This document shows positions 35,774 to 45,119 of a stretch of 64,000 bases of DNA, in pieces; position 1 is the first letter of the stretch, and each line of letters begins with the position of its first letter. The translations under genes were made by a program, and so were the position numbers. The notes below the pieces were generated by a model. It worked only from the letters and a program-made list of their open reading frames with translations. It ran no database searches and was not told the DNA's origin. Where the stretch lies: contig CAVAVP010000016.1 of the NCBI GenBank assembly GCA_963592135.1, positions 13,000 to 76,999 on the forward strand, given 5' to 3'. The stretch comes from UBA3700 sp963592135. Lineage in GTDB: Bacteria > Bacillota > Clostridia > Christensenellales > UBA3700.

Positions 35774-35811
35774 AGCCAAATCATTAAGGCATCGAAGATT
35801 TTGGCTTTTTT
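35774..35811 (+). terminator. terminator of tmcAL
   Basis: AGCCAAATC (35774-35782) pairs with GATTTTGGCT (35797-35806) with one bulge, followed by a T-run. An upstream A-run makes it usable in the other direction as well. Confidence 0.8.
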
Positions 35812-35820
35812 ATATAATTC

Positions 35821-35849
35821 ATTGGATATTTTAGTAGAACTAATCCAAT
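35821..35849. repeat. small inverted repeat between two terminators
   Basis: ATTGGA (35821-35826) / TCCAAT (35844-35849) with an inner TTAG/CTAA pair. No gene or promoter is attached. The rest of 35812-35920 shows nothing clear. Confidence 0.25.
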
Positions 35850-35920
35850 AGAATATCTTTTTAATAATTAAATATAACATCATTTTAGATGATATCAACG
35901 CATTTTTGCTTTTTTATGTA

Positions 35921-35955
35921 AAAAAAATGCCTTAAGGCTTTCTCTTGAAGCATTT
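35921..35955 (-). terminator. terminator of the rsmD-coaD operon
   Basis: AAATGCCTTAAG (35925-35936) pairs with CTTGAAGCATTT (35944-35955) with one mismatch and one G-T. Minus-strand T-run from 35927 down to 35921. Confidence 0.8.
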
Positions 35956-35975
35956 GACATATAAACTCTTTCGTT

Positions 35976-36482
35976 TTATTGATTGCTCATTGGAGGTTGC
36001 ATACCTTCATCCATGTTTTGTTGTTGATCATATTGCGGGAACAATTGAGCTTTTTTTTGCATAATTGCATCTAAAACTTGTCTTACACAAATTTCTGCAT
36101 TATCCATAAACGCACCAACATCAGCATATGCTTGATTTGCTAGATTATTTGCATAATTTACTGCATTTTGTGTTGTTTCATAAGCCTCTTTATTAGCTTG
36201 TTCAATAATTGCGCTTTCAGACACTAATCTTTGAGCATCATTTTCTGCCTTTTTAATAATTTCATTTGCTCTTGCTTCTGCCTCCGCAATTACAGCTTGC
36301 GCATTTTTAGTAATATTTCTAGCTTGAGATAATTCACTTGGTAAAATATCTCTTATTCTTTGTATACATTCTAAACAAGCGGCCTCATCAACCATCTTCA
36401 AATCAGACATAAAACCTTTTTTAGCTAAAGTAATTGTTGTCTCTAACTTCGATAATAATTCTTCAACATTCATTTCTACCAT
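35976..36482 (-). CDS. coiled-coil protein, ATP-synthase-b-like, function unknown
   Basis: 168 residues. An N-terminal helical part (MNVEELLSKLETTI) is followed by a long Ala/Glu/Lys-rich helix (about residues 50-145) and a Gln/Pro-rich tail. The helix resembles subunit b/E stalk proteins, and such proteins encoded beside coaD in Clostridia are often labelled ATPase. There is no nucleotide-binding motif, so that label is not supported. It starts 2 bp after the RsmD-CoaD gene and closes the operon. A role as a scaffold, perhaps in division as for DivIVA-like proteins, is only a guess. Confidence 0.75.
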   Translation of the reverse strand: MVEMNVEELLSKLETTITLAKKGFMSDLKMVDEAACLECIQRIRDILPSELSQARNITKNAQAVIAEAEARANEIIKKAENDAQRLVSESAIIEQANKEAYETTQNAVNYANNLANQAYADVGAFMDNAEICVRQVLDAIMQKKAQLFPQYDQQQNMDEGMQPPMSNQ

Positions 36483-36484
36483 TT

Positions 36485-37498
36485 TTATTGGTTCTCCTTA
36501 TATAATTTAACAATAATATTATAAACACATTTTGGAACTAAATCCCTAATATTTTCATTATTTATTAAAGCTTGTCTTACTTTTGTAGAGCTTATATCCA
36601 CTTCCTCATCCTTAGCTTTATATAAAATTGTTTCTATATTTCCATGCTCTTTATTATACTTTGCCATATCTATTTCATAAGCATAATCGACTTCATTTCT
36701 ATATCCACGTATTATTATATCAATTTTATGCTCATTTAAATACTTAAAAATATATCCATCACAAATGTCTACTAAAACATTTGGATACTCTAAAACTGTT
36801 TTTTGAACAATTTCTTTTCGTTGCTCTAAACTAAATAAACTTTTTTTAGTTTCATTTTGAGCTATAACAACTACAACTTTATCATAATCTTTTATAGCTT
36901 TTTCAATTATATCTAAATGTCCTTTTGTAATTGGATCAAAACTTCCTGTTACTGCACATATCTTTTGTGTTAACTTTATAAAATCAACTTGAATCTTTCC
37001 AAATGTCTTACTTTTTTCAATATAAAAATCTTGAGATAAAGTGTAATTTCTATCTATATCGTGTTCATAAATTATATAGCCTCTTTCATCTATTAGTTTT
37101 CTTTTACCTACAAGTAAGCATATTTCATTTATACAATCAAGAGCAAATGGTGCATCTACAAATATATAATCCACATTTCCTTGAATAGAGTTTAAAGTTT
37201 CTCTATAATCTCTATTTAAAACCTTATAATTCCCCTCTATCCCTTTTAGGTTATATTTAACAAAATCAAGAGATGTTTTCGATATATCTGAAAAAATAGT
37301 TTCACTTGCCCCACGAGATATAGCCTCAATTCCCATAGACCCCGTGCCTGCAAATAAGTCTACAAATCTACAATCTTTAACAGCAAATTGAATAACATTA
37401 AATATAGATTCCTTGACTCTATCTATAGTAGGTCTTACATCCTTTCCTTCTGGTGCTATTAAATTTTTCCCTCTGTATTTTCCACTTATTACTCGCAA
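36485..37498 (-). CDS. RsmD-CoaD fusion: 16S rRNA G966 methyltransferase plus phosphopantetheine adenylyltransferase
   Basis: One uninterrupted 337-residue frame covers two normally separate genes. Residues 1-178 are RsmD: VISGKYRG at the start, SAM site DLFAGTGSMGIEA (47-59), and the catalytic DPPY-type motif here reading DAPF (115-118). Residues 179-337 are CoaD, which adds AMP to 4'-phosphopantetheine in coenzyme A synthesis: TGSFDPITKGH (184-194), RGYRNEVDYAYEIDMA (264-279) and ISSTKVR (302-308). The CoaD initiator methionine is replaced (QKICAVTG). The start is TTG with GGGG 7 nt before, overlapping the end of the cyclo-ligase gene by 10 bp. The two are adjacent genes in most Firmicutes, so fusion by loss of a stop is the simple explanation. 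A sequencing error is the alternative. Confidence 0.9.
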   Translation of the reverse strand: MRVISGKYRGKNLIAPEGKDVRPTIDRVKESIFNVIQFAVKDCRFVDLFAGTGSMGIEAISRGASETIFSDISKTSLDFVKYNLKGIEGNYKVLNRDYRETLNSIQGNVDYIFVDAPFALDCINEICLLVGKRKLIDERGYIIYEHDIDRNYTLSQDFYIEKSKTFGKIQVDFIKLTQKICAVTGSFDPITKGHLDIIEKAIKDYDKVVVVIAQNETKKSLFSLEQRKEIVQKTVLEYPNVLVDICDGYIFKYLNEHKIDIIIRGYRNEVDYAYEIDMAKYNKEHGNIETILYKAKDEEVDISSTKVRQALINNENIRDLVPKCVYNIIVKLYKENQ

Positions 37499-38031
37499 CT
37501 TATTACCCCAAATTCATTTACTATATAATCAAGTTTAACATCAAACTCTTTTGCCTGTATTTTATCCATTTCTTGGCATGAATACGCTAGTCCTACTTTT
37601 AAGCATTTTTTTTGCTTTGAAAAAAATCTATCGTAATATCCTTTGCCCTTTCCAAGTCTATTTAGATTTTTATCATAACCAAGAAGTGGCGTTATACATA
37701 CATCAAATAAAATATCACTATCTTTATATTCTTTTCCTATAGGCTCTTTTATATTAAATGGGCCAAGATTAAATACAGTGTCTTTGTCTATCTTTACATA
37801 CACCATATCATCGCCTATAACTTTTGGCATATATAAACTTGCTTTTCTCATATAGTACTCTACTATCTTTTTTGTAGATACTTCACTATCTAGCGAATTG
37901 TATATAAGGACATTTCCCTTTACAAAATCAGCATTTACTAGATTTCCAAAAATCTTATCATCAAGACCATCTTTGCTTTCCAAAGATTTTAATTTTTCTT
38001 TGATAAGATTTCGTTGGAACTCTTTTTCCAT
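37489..38031 (-). CDS. 5-formyltetrahydrofolate cyclo-ligase
   Basis: Converts 5-formyl-THF to 5,10-methenyl-THF with ATP. 180 residues with the C-terminal signature PLLGYDKNLNRLGKGKGYYDRFF and the expected KE..R...L start. Its ATG comes directly after the aconitase stop (TAAATG), so translation is probably coupled, as no Shine-Dalgarno is seen. It overlaps rsmD-coaD by 10 bp. Confidence 0.93.
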   Translation of the reverse strand: MEKEFQRNLIKEKLKSLESKDGLDDKIFGNLVNADFVKGNVLIYNSLDSEVSTKKIVEYYMRKASLYMPKVIGDDMVYVKIDKDTVFNLGPFNIKEPIGKEYKDSDILFDVCITPLLGYDKNLNRLGKGKGYYDRFFSKQKKCLKVGLAYSCQEMDKIQAKEFDVKLDYIVNEFGVISCE

Positions 38032-40287
38032 TTACATTTGACTCTTATAGTAATTAATTAAACAACCTTGTTTAATGATTTCTCTCTCATCATCAGTAAG
38101 AGGATCTATTCTTAATGTCACATCAATAACCTCTCCTTTTCTTACAATTTTTGATGGGAATACTAAATCATTTTCAACCAACTTTTCTTTAATATTTGGA
38201 ATAACCATAATATCATCAATATTAAACTCTGCATCATCACAAATAAATGGGAACATACCCCAGTTAATTAAGTTGCTTCTATATCTTTTTGTTGCATATT
38301 CTCTTGCAATATTGCAAATGCCGCCTAAAACTCTTTGACATGAAGCTGCTTGTTCTCTAGCAGAACCATCACCAGGCTTTATTGCAAAAACCCCAGATCC
38401 CAAAGATACACTTCCTTTAAGTTCTAATTTAGTAGCTTTAATTGCAGCCTTGTACTCCTCATTTAGATCTTTTTCTCTTCTTTCAAGCTCTGATGCATAA
38501 ACTTCCTTTGCACGAGATACATATAATGGATCTTTTCTAGATAAAGCAAACTCAGCAAGTTTTAATGGATTTGATCTATATGACGAGGTTTCTCCTGAAG
38601 GAATCAATTCATCAGTTGTTGTTACTGGATCGTTTATAACAGAAGAAAGTTTAACAACAATATTATCTGTCAAATTAATAACCTCTGGCCAATCTCTAAT
38701 ATTTGGGCCGTATTGAAGTGGTAAATTTTCTTGAGCATTGCCGTAACCTTGATAACATCTATTTTTATAAATCGTGCTATCAAAATTAAATGTTGGGATT
38801 GCATTATCATAATCCATTTCTAATGCGCTTGTTAATGCACCGCCGTTTGCAGCGGTTGCAGCAATTGATCTAGCATCCATCAATGCAACAGAAGCAATTT
38901 GTCCATTAGCTGGCTTTGATCCTTCTCTATTTTCAAAGTTTCTTGTTGAATGTCTAATAGATAATGCATTATTAGCAGGAACATCTCCTGCGCCAAAACA
39001 TGGACCACAGAAACATGTCTTTATAATTGCACCTGAATCAATCAAATCACCAAGTGCACCTTTTTGTAATAAGTCTTTATAAATAGGAGTAGATGCAGGA
39101 TAAACACTCATTGTAAACTTTCCTGTTCCTACATATTTTCCCTTTAGAATTGAAGCTGCTTCGATAATGTTATCATATGTACCACCTGCACATCCTGCAA
39201 TAACACCTTGCTCTACCATAACTTTTCCATCTTTAATTTTATCTACAAGAGAAATCTTTACATTCTTTAATAGTTTATTTCCATCTTCTTCAACTTTAGA
39301 TAAAATATCATATGGATTTTCAATTACATCTTTTAAGTTATATACATTACTTGGATGGAATGGAAGTGCAATTTGAGGTTCAATTGTAGATAAATCTACA
39401 TTTACAACTCCATCATAATAAGCTACCTTTTCAGGAGTTATAGCCTTATAATCATTTAATCTTCCACGGACTGTGTAATAATTTTTAACTTCATCATCAT
39501 TTGTCTCCCATATAGAAGATAAACAAGTTGTTTCAGTTGTCATTACATCAATACCATTTCTATATTCAATTGGCAAATTCTTTATACCTTCGCCAACAAA
39601 TTCCATAACTTTATTCTTAACAAAACCACATTTAAATACGGCACCTATTATAGATAATGCAACGTCTTGAGGACCAACACCCTTTCTTGGTTTTCCTGTT
39701 AAATTTATGGCAATTACATCAGGATATTTTATATCGTATGTTCTATTTAATAATTGTTTAACAAGTTCAGGTCCACCCTCACCCATTGCCATTGTGCCTA
39801 ATGCACCATAACGAGTATGAGAGTCACTCCCTAAAATCATCTTGCCACATCCTGACATCATTTCTCTCATATATGTATGAATAACTGCTTGATGAGGAGG
39901 AACAAATATACCACCATATTTTTTTGCAGCAGATAATCCAAATACATGATCATCTTCATTTATAGTTCCACCTACTGCACATAAAGAATTATGGCAATTA
40001 GTTAAAACATAAGGAATTGGAAATTTTTTCAACCCGCTAGCTTTTGCTGTTTGAATGATACCTACATATGTAATATCATGAGATGCCATTGCATCAAATT
40101 TAATCTTTAAAGGAGCACCTTTTTCTGTAACATTTAAAGTATTATGTGCTTTTAAAATTGAATATGCCATTGTACCTTTGTAGGCATTTTCTAAATCTCT
40201 TTTTTGATATCCCTGTTGAATAGCATCAATTTCACTTAAAAATTTACCATCAATAAAGTACTTTCTATCTGATACTAACTTAATCAT
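38032..40287 (-). CDS. aconitase-family hydratase
   Basis: 751 residues, the 4Fe-4S aconitase superfamily. SDSHTRYGALG, the cluster cysteines in AGCAGG and FCGPCFG, and the substrate arginine in GSAREQAASC are present. The normal SCTNS around the first cysteine is changed to GCAGG, as in the subgroup annotated only as hydratase in Clostridia. No citrate synthase or isocitrate dehydrogenase lies nearby, so the substrate may be citrate/isocitrate or a related tricarboxylate. AGGAGATATAAG precedes the ATG. It leads the operon with the cyclo-ligase and RsmD-CoaD. Confidence 0.88.
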   Translation of the reverse strand: MIKLVSDRKYFIDGKFLSEIDAIQQGYQKRDLENAYKGTMAYSILKAHNTLNVTEKGAPLKIKFDAMASHDITYVGIIQTAKASGLKKFPIPYVLTNCHNSLCAVGGTINEDDHVFGLSAAKKYGGIFVPPHQAVIHTYMREMMSGCGKMILGSDSHTRYGALGTMAMGEGGPELVKQLLNRTYDIKYPDVIAINLTGKPRKGVGPQDVALSIIGAVFKCGFVKNKVMEFVGEGIKNLPIEYRNGIDVMTTETTCLSSIWETNDDEVKNYYTVRGRLNDYKAITPEKVAYYDGVVNVDLSTIEPQIALPFHPSNVYNLKDVIENPYDILSKVEEDGNKLLKNVKISLVDKIKDGKVMVEQGVIAGCAGGTYDNIIEAASILKGKYVGTGKFTMSVYPASTPIYKDLLQKGALGDLIDSGAIIKTCFCGPCFGAGDVPANNALSIRHSTRNFENREGSKPANGQIASVALMDARSIAATAANGGALTSALEMDYDNAIPTFNFDSTIYKNRCYQGYGNAQENLPLQYGPNIRDWPEVINLTDNIVVKLSSVINDPVTTTDELIPSGETSSYRSNPLKLAEFALSRKDPLYVSRAKEVYASELERREKDLNEEYKAAIKATKLELKGSVSLGSGVFAIKPGDGSAREQAASCQRVLGGICNIAREYATKRYRSNLINWGMFPFICDDAEFNIDDIMVIPNIKEKLVENDLVFPSKIVRKGEVIDVTLRIDPLTDDEREIIKQGCLINYYKSQM

Positions 40288-40308
40288 CTTATATCTCCTA
40301 AAATCTTT

Positions 40309-43300
40309 TTATTTCTTAGCAATTATAATTATGTAAACATTATCAAAATCACCAATATTCACATAACTTACTGAATACTTGCTTGCATCCAAAGAAGTTT
40401 TCACTATAACAGAATCTAAATTTTCACAATATACCATTACAGCTATACTATCGCCTGATACAAAGTCTCCATTTGTAGCCTCTTGAACCAAACTACTCAA
40501 CAAAGCATTATACTCATTTGCTGACGTTGTATCAATTGAGTAATTGTAAGTTATATTATTATAAACGAATTTTATGTTTTTATAAACATCAATTTGACTA
40601 TCACAAGCTTGACCCATTTCAAAATATGTAACCTTAGTAATTGTGTGGTTACTGCTTAAACTTTCGTCCTCCGTCATTAAGAAATAGTTATAGTTTGTTG
40701 CCTCATATATTTTTTGTTTTGTAGATGAGCCAATATTAACTCTATAGTTTGCCCATGTAGCGTCAGATAAATACCAATTTCCACCTATCTTTAATTTAAC
40801 CCATGCATGAGCCCCACCACTGGCAATTCCCGTAAGTTTATGGCATTCAATTCCCATCATATTACATAAAGCCGAATATGCGGCTGAAATTCCATTACAT
40901 ACTGCTAGACCATAATTAAATACTCCTTCCATATAAAAACATGACCAGCCATAAACATCATTGTAAGCATCAGTTCCATATAAAGCTGTTGCATCATCTG
41001 CCCCTGCGTAATCATAAACAATCCCATAAGATAAATAATCATATATTGCAAGTGCTATTTCGTAATCATTCATATTTTCATCCAAAATAGTTCTTAAAAC
41101 GGTTTTCATTTTCTTATACATTGTCTTTAAATCATTATTTACTATTACCGGGTTATAACCATTCTCAAGTGCTAAATATAACTCTATTGAAGAATTTACA
41201 TTCGCATCCCCTTTATTATTTTTCTCTATTGGAAATACATAATCTGAAGATAAACCATCTCCCGTATGTTGAGGAAGATATGCAAAGTTTTCATATTTAG
41301 CTTTTTCTTCTGCGGTTCTTATTGTTGTAGGTTTATTTGCTCCTAAATATCTTATGTATAAAACATGACATTGATTAGATATTAAGTTACAAGTTGATTG
41401 AGAGTAATTCATTCCATAAGACACGGCTTCTGGAATGTTATAATAAACTTCTTGTAGTAATCTTATTATAAAGTTAGCATTTGTTAGGTCATTATTCATG
41501 GTAGTTGGATTATAACTGCCATCATTAGCATAATAGCTTGAAGATAAATCTATTTGATCACAATTTGCCGTATCAAAATCTATACAATAACTAAGTTTTA
41601 TATATGTTTTTTCCGACAAAGTTTCTGTTGGAAGCGAGTCTTTATATAGATATGTATACATTAAAAGATCAAAAAGTTCTTCCCAACTTGTTATATAATA
41701 ATTACATGTTTTACCATAAATTGTATATGTATCAAACATGTCTTCGACACCTTCTGCGTATGTTGTTGCAGTCAATGAAGAATATAAATTAAATCTATTT
41801 GTTACACTGCTAGCTGAATGCAATAAACCATCAAAGCGAGCAGATACGACTACCTTCTGACCCGCTATTTTCAACTTCCCTGTTGCGTTAAATGAATTAC
41901 CGTTAAACAAATCGGTATCAATTGTAGATATATAAGTATTTGAATCTATAGAGACTTCAAAATAATCTGGAGTAAAATCATAATCCCATGTTACATATAC
42001 ATTTGGAAACGATGAATCTACATCAATTTTAACATTGTAAGGATTATATTTTGAATTATCTGTTATATTAAAATACCCATTAGAAATTCCCTTATCCGTT
42101 TGAACTTCAATATAATGTTTTCCTAAAGATAGTTTATCTAATATTTCACCACTTATTGTAATTTGGCCACTAGATAGTGTTGTCTTTACATTTACATTAT
42201 CTATACTAACACCCTTAATACTTGCATTTGATGTTGCAGAGGTTTGAATAGTATATGATGTTGCACCTTTTGTGTATTGAGCTAGTGTCAGCGTATAAGA
42301 TGTTGTTTCGACTACTGTTACATAATAATTTAACACATCACCACTGCTTAATATAAATTTCAATTTTATTTTTTCGCCTATTTCAAAATCACTAAAATAG
42401 TCTGCTTTTACAACCAAAATTGACTTTCCCGAATCTATATAATTTACAAAATCATCTGAATTTAAATTTGAAGATGAAACAACACTATCATCATCTAGTG
42501 TTACACATAAATTCTTTGTATCTCCTTTGGTAAAATATAAAGATGGAGCATTTACAACTTCTGTATATTTTGTAAAATCTATCAAATCCAATTCGGTAAA
42601 CTTTGGATATAAATCAAGTGATGTGGTGTATTTTTTGGTATAAACCAACCTTTCACTTAAGGCATCATCTAAATACCACGCAACAAAAACATAACCTCCC
42701 TTTGTTGCCTTTGGGATATATGTAAATAAATCTTTTTCAACATTAAAGGTGTCTATTCCTGTTTCTGTTAAACTTTCACCGGTGCTTAAATGGTAAGTAA
42801 TGTTGTAGTTTACAATACTCCACGATGGATATAAATCTAAATCTCTTAAGTAATTTGTAGAACTATCATATTCTTCAGTTAAATCTTGATCTAAATACCA
42901 TCCATTAAACGCATACCCTTCTTTACTTGGATTTTCTAAAGTAAGACCTAAGAAGTACGAATAGAACTCCGGATTATTTGAATTATTAACATTACTATCT
43001 ATATGGTAATTTACATTAAATTTTGTCTCCTCAAACTTTGCATATAATGTCACACTTTCTAAGTTGTTTGAATCTGCAAATTTACATAGACTACTTAAAT
43101 CTGTGTAATTATTTTTATATGTAGAATCTAAATACCAACCAACAAAAGTATACCCTGTTTTTGTTGGCATACTTATAGTTATTGAATCTGTTACTTGAAC
43201 GCTAGTTATTCCTCCATTGTCAAAACTTACACCATCAGGAACATTAAAGGAAACACTATATGTTTTAATATCAAATTTCGCATAAAGTGTTAAGTCTTTA

Positions 43301-44052
43301 GTTAAATTTTCGTCTCCTACATACTCCTCACTAAACGTGTTATCTAAATACCAGCCATCAAATATATAACCTACTTTGCTTGGTGCATAAAGTTTTAGTA
43401 CTTCATCTTCCTTTACTGCATATTTATTTAATGAATTATTAATTCCACCATCAAGTTCATAGTTTATAGAAAAGCCGTTTACATTCCACTTTGCATAAAG
43501 CACAATATTTTTTCTAATTCTATCGTATTCTATATCCCATTTAATGGCTAAATCTTTATCTAAATACCATCCTAAAAATTCATAGTCACTTCTTGTTGTT
43601 TCTATTTTAGTTTTATCCAAAGTTGCGCCATAGTTATAGGCTTGCATGTCAACTTCACTTCCACCATTTGTTTCAAAGACAACAGCATAAACATCATTTA
43701 CTGAACTCTTAGAAACAAACTTTGCATAAACATTAATATCTTCAGTTATTTCTTTTGTTAAATAGGAATTAGGTTTAACTTCCGAACTTGTAGAAAATAA
43801 TTTGTCTAAGTACCACCCATCAAAAACATATTCATCACGTGTTGGATCTTTTGGAAATCTAATAATTTCGTTACCCTTAGATCTAAATGCCGCACCATAA
43901 AGTTCATAACCTTTTCCGCTATCAACATAAAATCTAATTGTATGTTTTGATGAAGAACTTGAATCTACATCAGTACTACAAGACAAAAATGTAACTAGAG
44001 ATATGGTTAAGCAAAAAACTAGTATTAAGCATAGGATAAACTTTCTCTTCAT
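40309..44052 (-). CDS. large surface lipoprotein with six InlB-type repeats and a transglutaminase-like domain
   Basis: 1247 residues. Signal peptide and lipobox LSCS near residue 25. Six Listeria-Bacteroides (InlB B-type) repeats fill about residues 37-500, each ending with the core GWYLD (AWYLD in the sixth) and a LYAKF/LYPSW-like strand. A less defined beta-rich region follows. The C-terminal part has a papain-fold transglutaminase core with Cys1052 (AVCNG), His1082 (GGAHAW) and Asp1097 (LSDATW). Such proteins cross-link or cleave peptides, or only bind cell-wall material; which one cannot be said. The same C-terminal module occurs in the gene at 56229-59012. The start has no Shine-Dalgarno and lies 7 nt after a -10 box. 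Confidence 0.85.
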   Translation of the reverse strand: MKRKFILCLILVFCLTISLVTFLSCSTDVDSSSSSKHTIRFYVDSGKGYELYGAAFRSKGNEIIRFPKDPTRDEYVFDGWYLDKLFSTSSEVKPNSYLTKEITEDINVYAKFVSKSSVNDVYAVVFETNGGSEVDMQAYNYGATLDKTKIETTRSDYEFLGWYLDKDLAIKWDIEYDRIRKNIVLYAKWNVNGFSINYELDGGINNSLNKYAVKEDEVLKLYAPSKVGYIFDGWYLDNTFSEEYVGDENLTKDLTLYAKFDIKTYSVSFNVPDGVSFDNGGITSVQVTDSITISMPTKTGYTFVGWYLDSTYKNNYTDLSSLCKFADSNNLESVTLYAKFEETKFNVNYHIDSNVNNSNNPEFYSYFLGLTLENPSKEGYAFNGWYLDQDLTEEYDSSTNYLRDLDLYPSWSIVNYNITYHLSTGESLTETGIDTFNVEKDLFTYIPKATKGGYVFVAWYLDDALSERLVYTKKYTTSLDLYPKFTELDLIDFTKYTEVVNAPSLYFTKGDTKNLCVTLDDDSVVSSSNLNSDDFVNYIDSGKSILVVKADYFSDFEIGEKIKLKFILSSGDVLNYYVTVVETTSYTLTLAQYTKGATSYTIQTSATSNASIKGVSIDNVNVKTTLSSGQITISGEILDKLSLGKHYIEVQTDKGISNGYFNITDNSKYNPYNVKIDVDSSFPNVYVTWDYDFTPDYFEVSIDSNTYISTIDTDLFNGNSFNATGKLKIAGQKVVVSARFDGLLHSASSVTNRFNLYSSLTATTYAEGVEDMFDTYTIYGKTCNYYITSWEELFDLLMYTYLYKDSLPTETLSEKTYIKLSYCIDFDTANCDQIDLSSSYYANDGSYNPTTMNNDLTNANFIIRLLQEVYYNIPEAVSYGMNYSQSTCNLISNQCHVLYIRYLGANKPTTIRTAEEKAKYENFAYLPQHTGDGLSSDYVFPIEKNNKGDANVNSSIELYLALENGYNPVIVNNDLKTMYKKMKTVLRTILDENMNDYEIALAIYDYLSYGIVYDYAGADDATALYGTDAYNDVYGWSCFYMEGVFNYGLAVCNGISAAYSALCNMMGIECHKLTGIASGGAHAWVKLKIGGNWYLSDATWANYRVNIGSSTKQKIYEATNYNYFLMTEDESLSSNHTITKVTYFEMGQACDSQIDVYKNIKFVYNNITYNYSIDTTSANEYNALLSSLVQEATNGDFVSGDSIAVMVYCENLDSVIVKTSLDASKYSVSYVNIGDFDNVYIIIIAKK

Positions 44053-44059
44053 ATTATTT

Positions 44060-44088
44060 AATATATATTATTAAATATAATAAGTCAA
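44060..44088 (-). promoter_or_regulatory. promoter giving a leaderless start for the repeat lipoprotein
   Basis: Minus-strand TTGACT (44083-44088), 17-nt spacer, TATATT (44060-44065), then 7 nt (AAATAAT) to the ATG at 44052. Confidence 0.65.
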
Positions 44089-44133
44089 TGTTGAAAATTA
44101 TCAAAATTGCTTTAAAATTCCCTATTTTACTAT

Positions 44134-45072
44134 TTAATCCTTAAAAATATCTTCTTTAAAATTCTTTATAAAATATTTCTCACAAAAAGCTACAGGTTTA
44201 TATGATAGCTTACTTTTTCTTAATCCTTCGTTCCCCATATCTTCCTGTCTATTAACATATCTACATCCGCTAAAAGCTTCTTTTGCCACAAGATTTAATA
44301 ACATCGGATAGACCCCAACATAATTTATATCAGCTTTTTCTATATGCTCTATAACTATATTTGAAGCAGTTTTCTCAATTAGCGAAAACCCTATCAATTT
44401 ATCACCTACGTATAAAACATAAGCAAAAATATTACTCTCAGTTTCCAATAAATCAAGAGAGATATTTATAGCTTTTTCTTCTGAACTTTTATCATCAAGA
44501 GAATAATATTCTTTTCCATTTTCCCAATTTTTTATTAACAAAATTAGGTTTTTGTAATCTAATTCTTTATTGTATTGTCTAAATACATATGAATATTTTT
44601 TATTAAAATCTGCAATATGGTTTCTTTTTGAATGATATTTCTTTCCGCTAAAGTTTATAAGGTCATTAGGGTTATACAAATACTCTTTATAATCATCGTT
44701 TTCTATAATTTCAAACTTTGATTTATCTACAACTTCAATTTGTTCCAATGAAAGACCATCCATAAGCATTAACTCACTATCTTCTTTTGTTTGCTTCTCT
44801 ACCATCAAGATAGCTTCTTTCATTTTATCTAGTGTTGTTAGAGGTGGAATATAGATGTGCTTTAATTTTTCAGGTCCATTTACATATTCTGGATTTGGGG
44901 TAAAACGCATAAAAATTACGTCATTTTCATAAGCTATTTCAAAACTATCAAAATCGAAGTAATCCCACGCCATTAAATAAAGTTTAGAATACTCACACCC
45001 TTTGTATTGAGTCTTGGCTAAAAGTTCATTTATTCTATCAAAGTCTTCTTTTTTTATATTTTTAAAATGCAC
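44134..45072 (-). CDS. DUF2156 protein (phosphatidylglycerol lysyltransferase C-terminal-like)
   Basis: 312 residues with two GNAT-like halves. The motif SGKKYHSKRNHIADF followed by YVFRQYN, and ADINYVGVYPMLLN...YVNRQEDMG, match the soluble aminoacyl-transferase domain of MprF-type proteins (DUF2156). There are no membrane segments, so it is a cytosolic stand-alone form; substrate unknown (a lipid, peptide or small amine). GTG start at 45072 with AAGGAAA upstream. Divergent from the PH-domain gene at 45120. Confidence 0.8.
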   Translation of the reverse strand: MHFKNIKKEDFDRINELLAKTQYKGCEYSKLYLMAWDYFDFDSFEIAYENDVIFMRFTPNPEYVNGPEKLKHIYIPPLTTLDKMKEAILMVEKQTKEDSELMLMDGLSLEQIEVVDKSKFEIIENDDYKEYLYNPNDLINFSGKKYHSKRNHIADFNKKYSYVFRQYNKELDYKNLILLIKNWENGKEYYSLDDKSSEEKAINISLDLLETESNIFAYVLYVGDKLIGFSLIEKTASNIVIEHIEKADINYVGVYPMLLNLVAKEAFSGCRYVNRQEDMGNEGLRKSKLSYKPVAFCEKYFIKNFKEDIFKD

Positions 45073-45082
45073 GCGTATTTCC

Positions 45083-45112
45083 TTGCTACCTATTTTTTTC
45101 TTGTGTTATAAT
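45083..45112 (+). promoter_or_regulatory. promoter giving a leaderless start for the gene at 45120
   Basis: TTGCTA (45083-45088), 18-nt spacer, TATAAT (45107-45112), then only 7 nt (AGCGTCT) to the ATG at 45120. No Shine-Dalgarno is present. Confidence 0.65.
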
Positions 45113-45119
45113 AGCGTCT

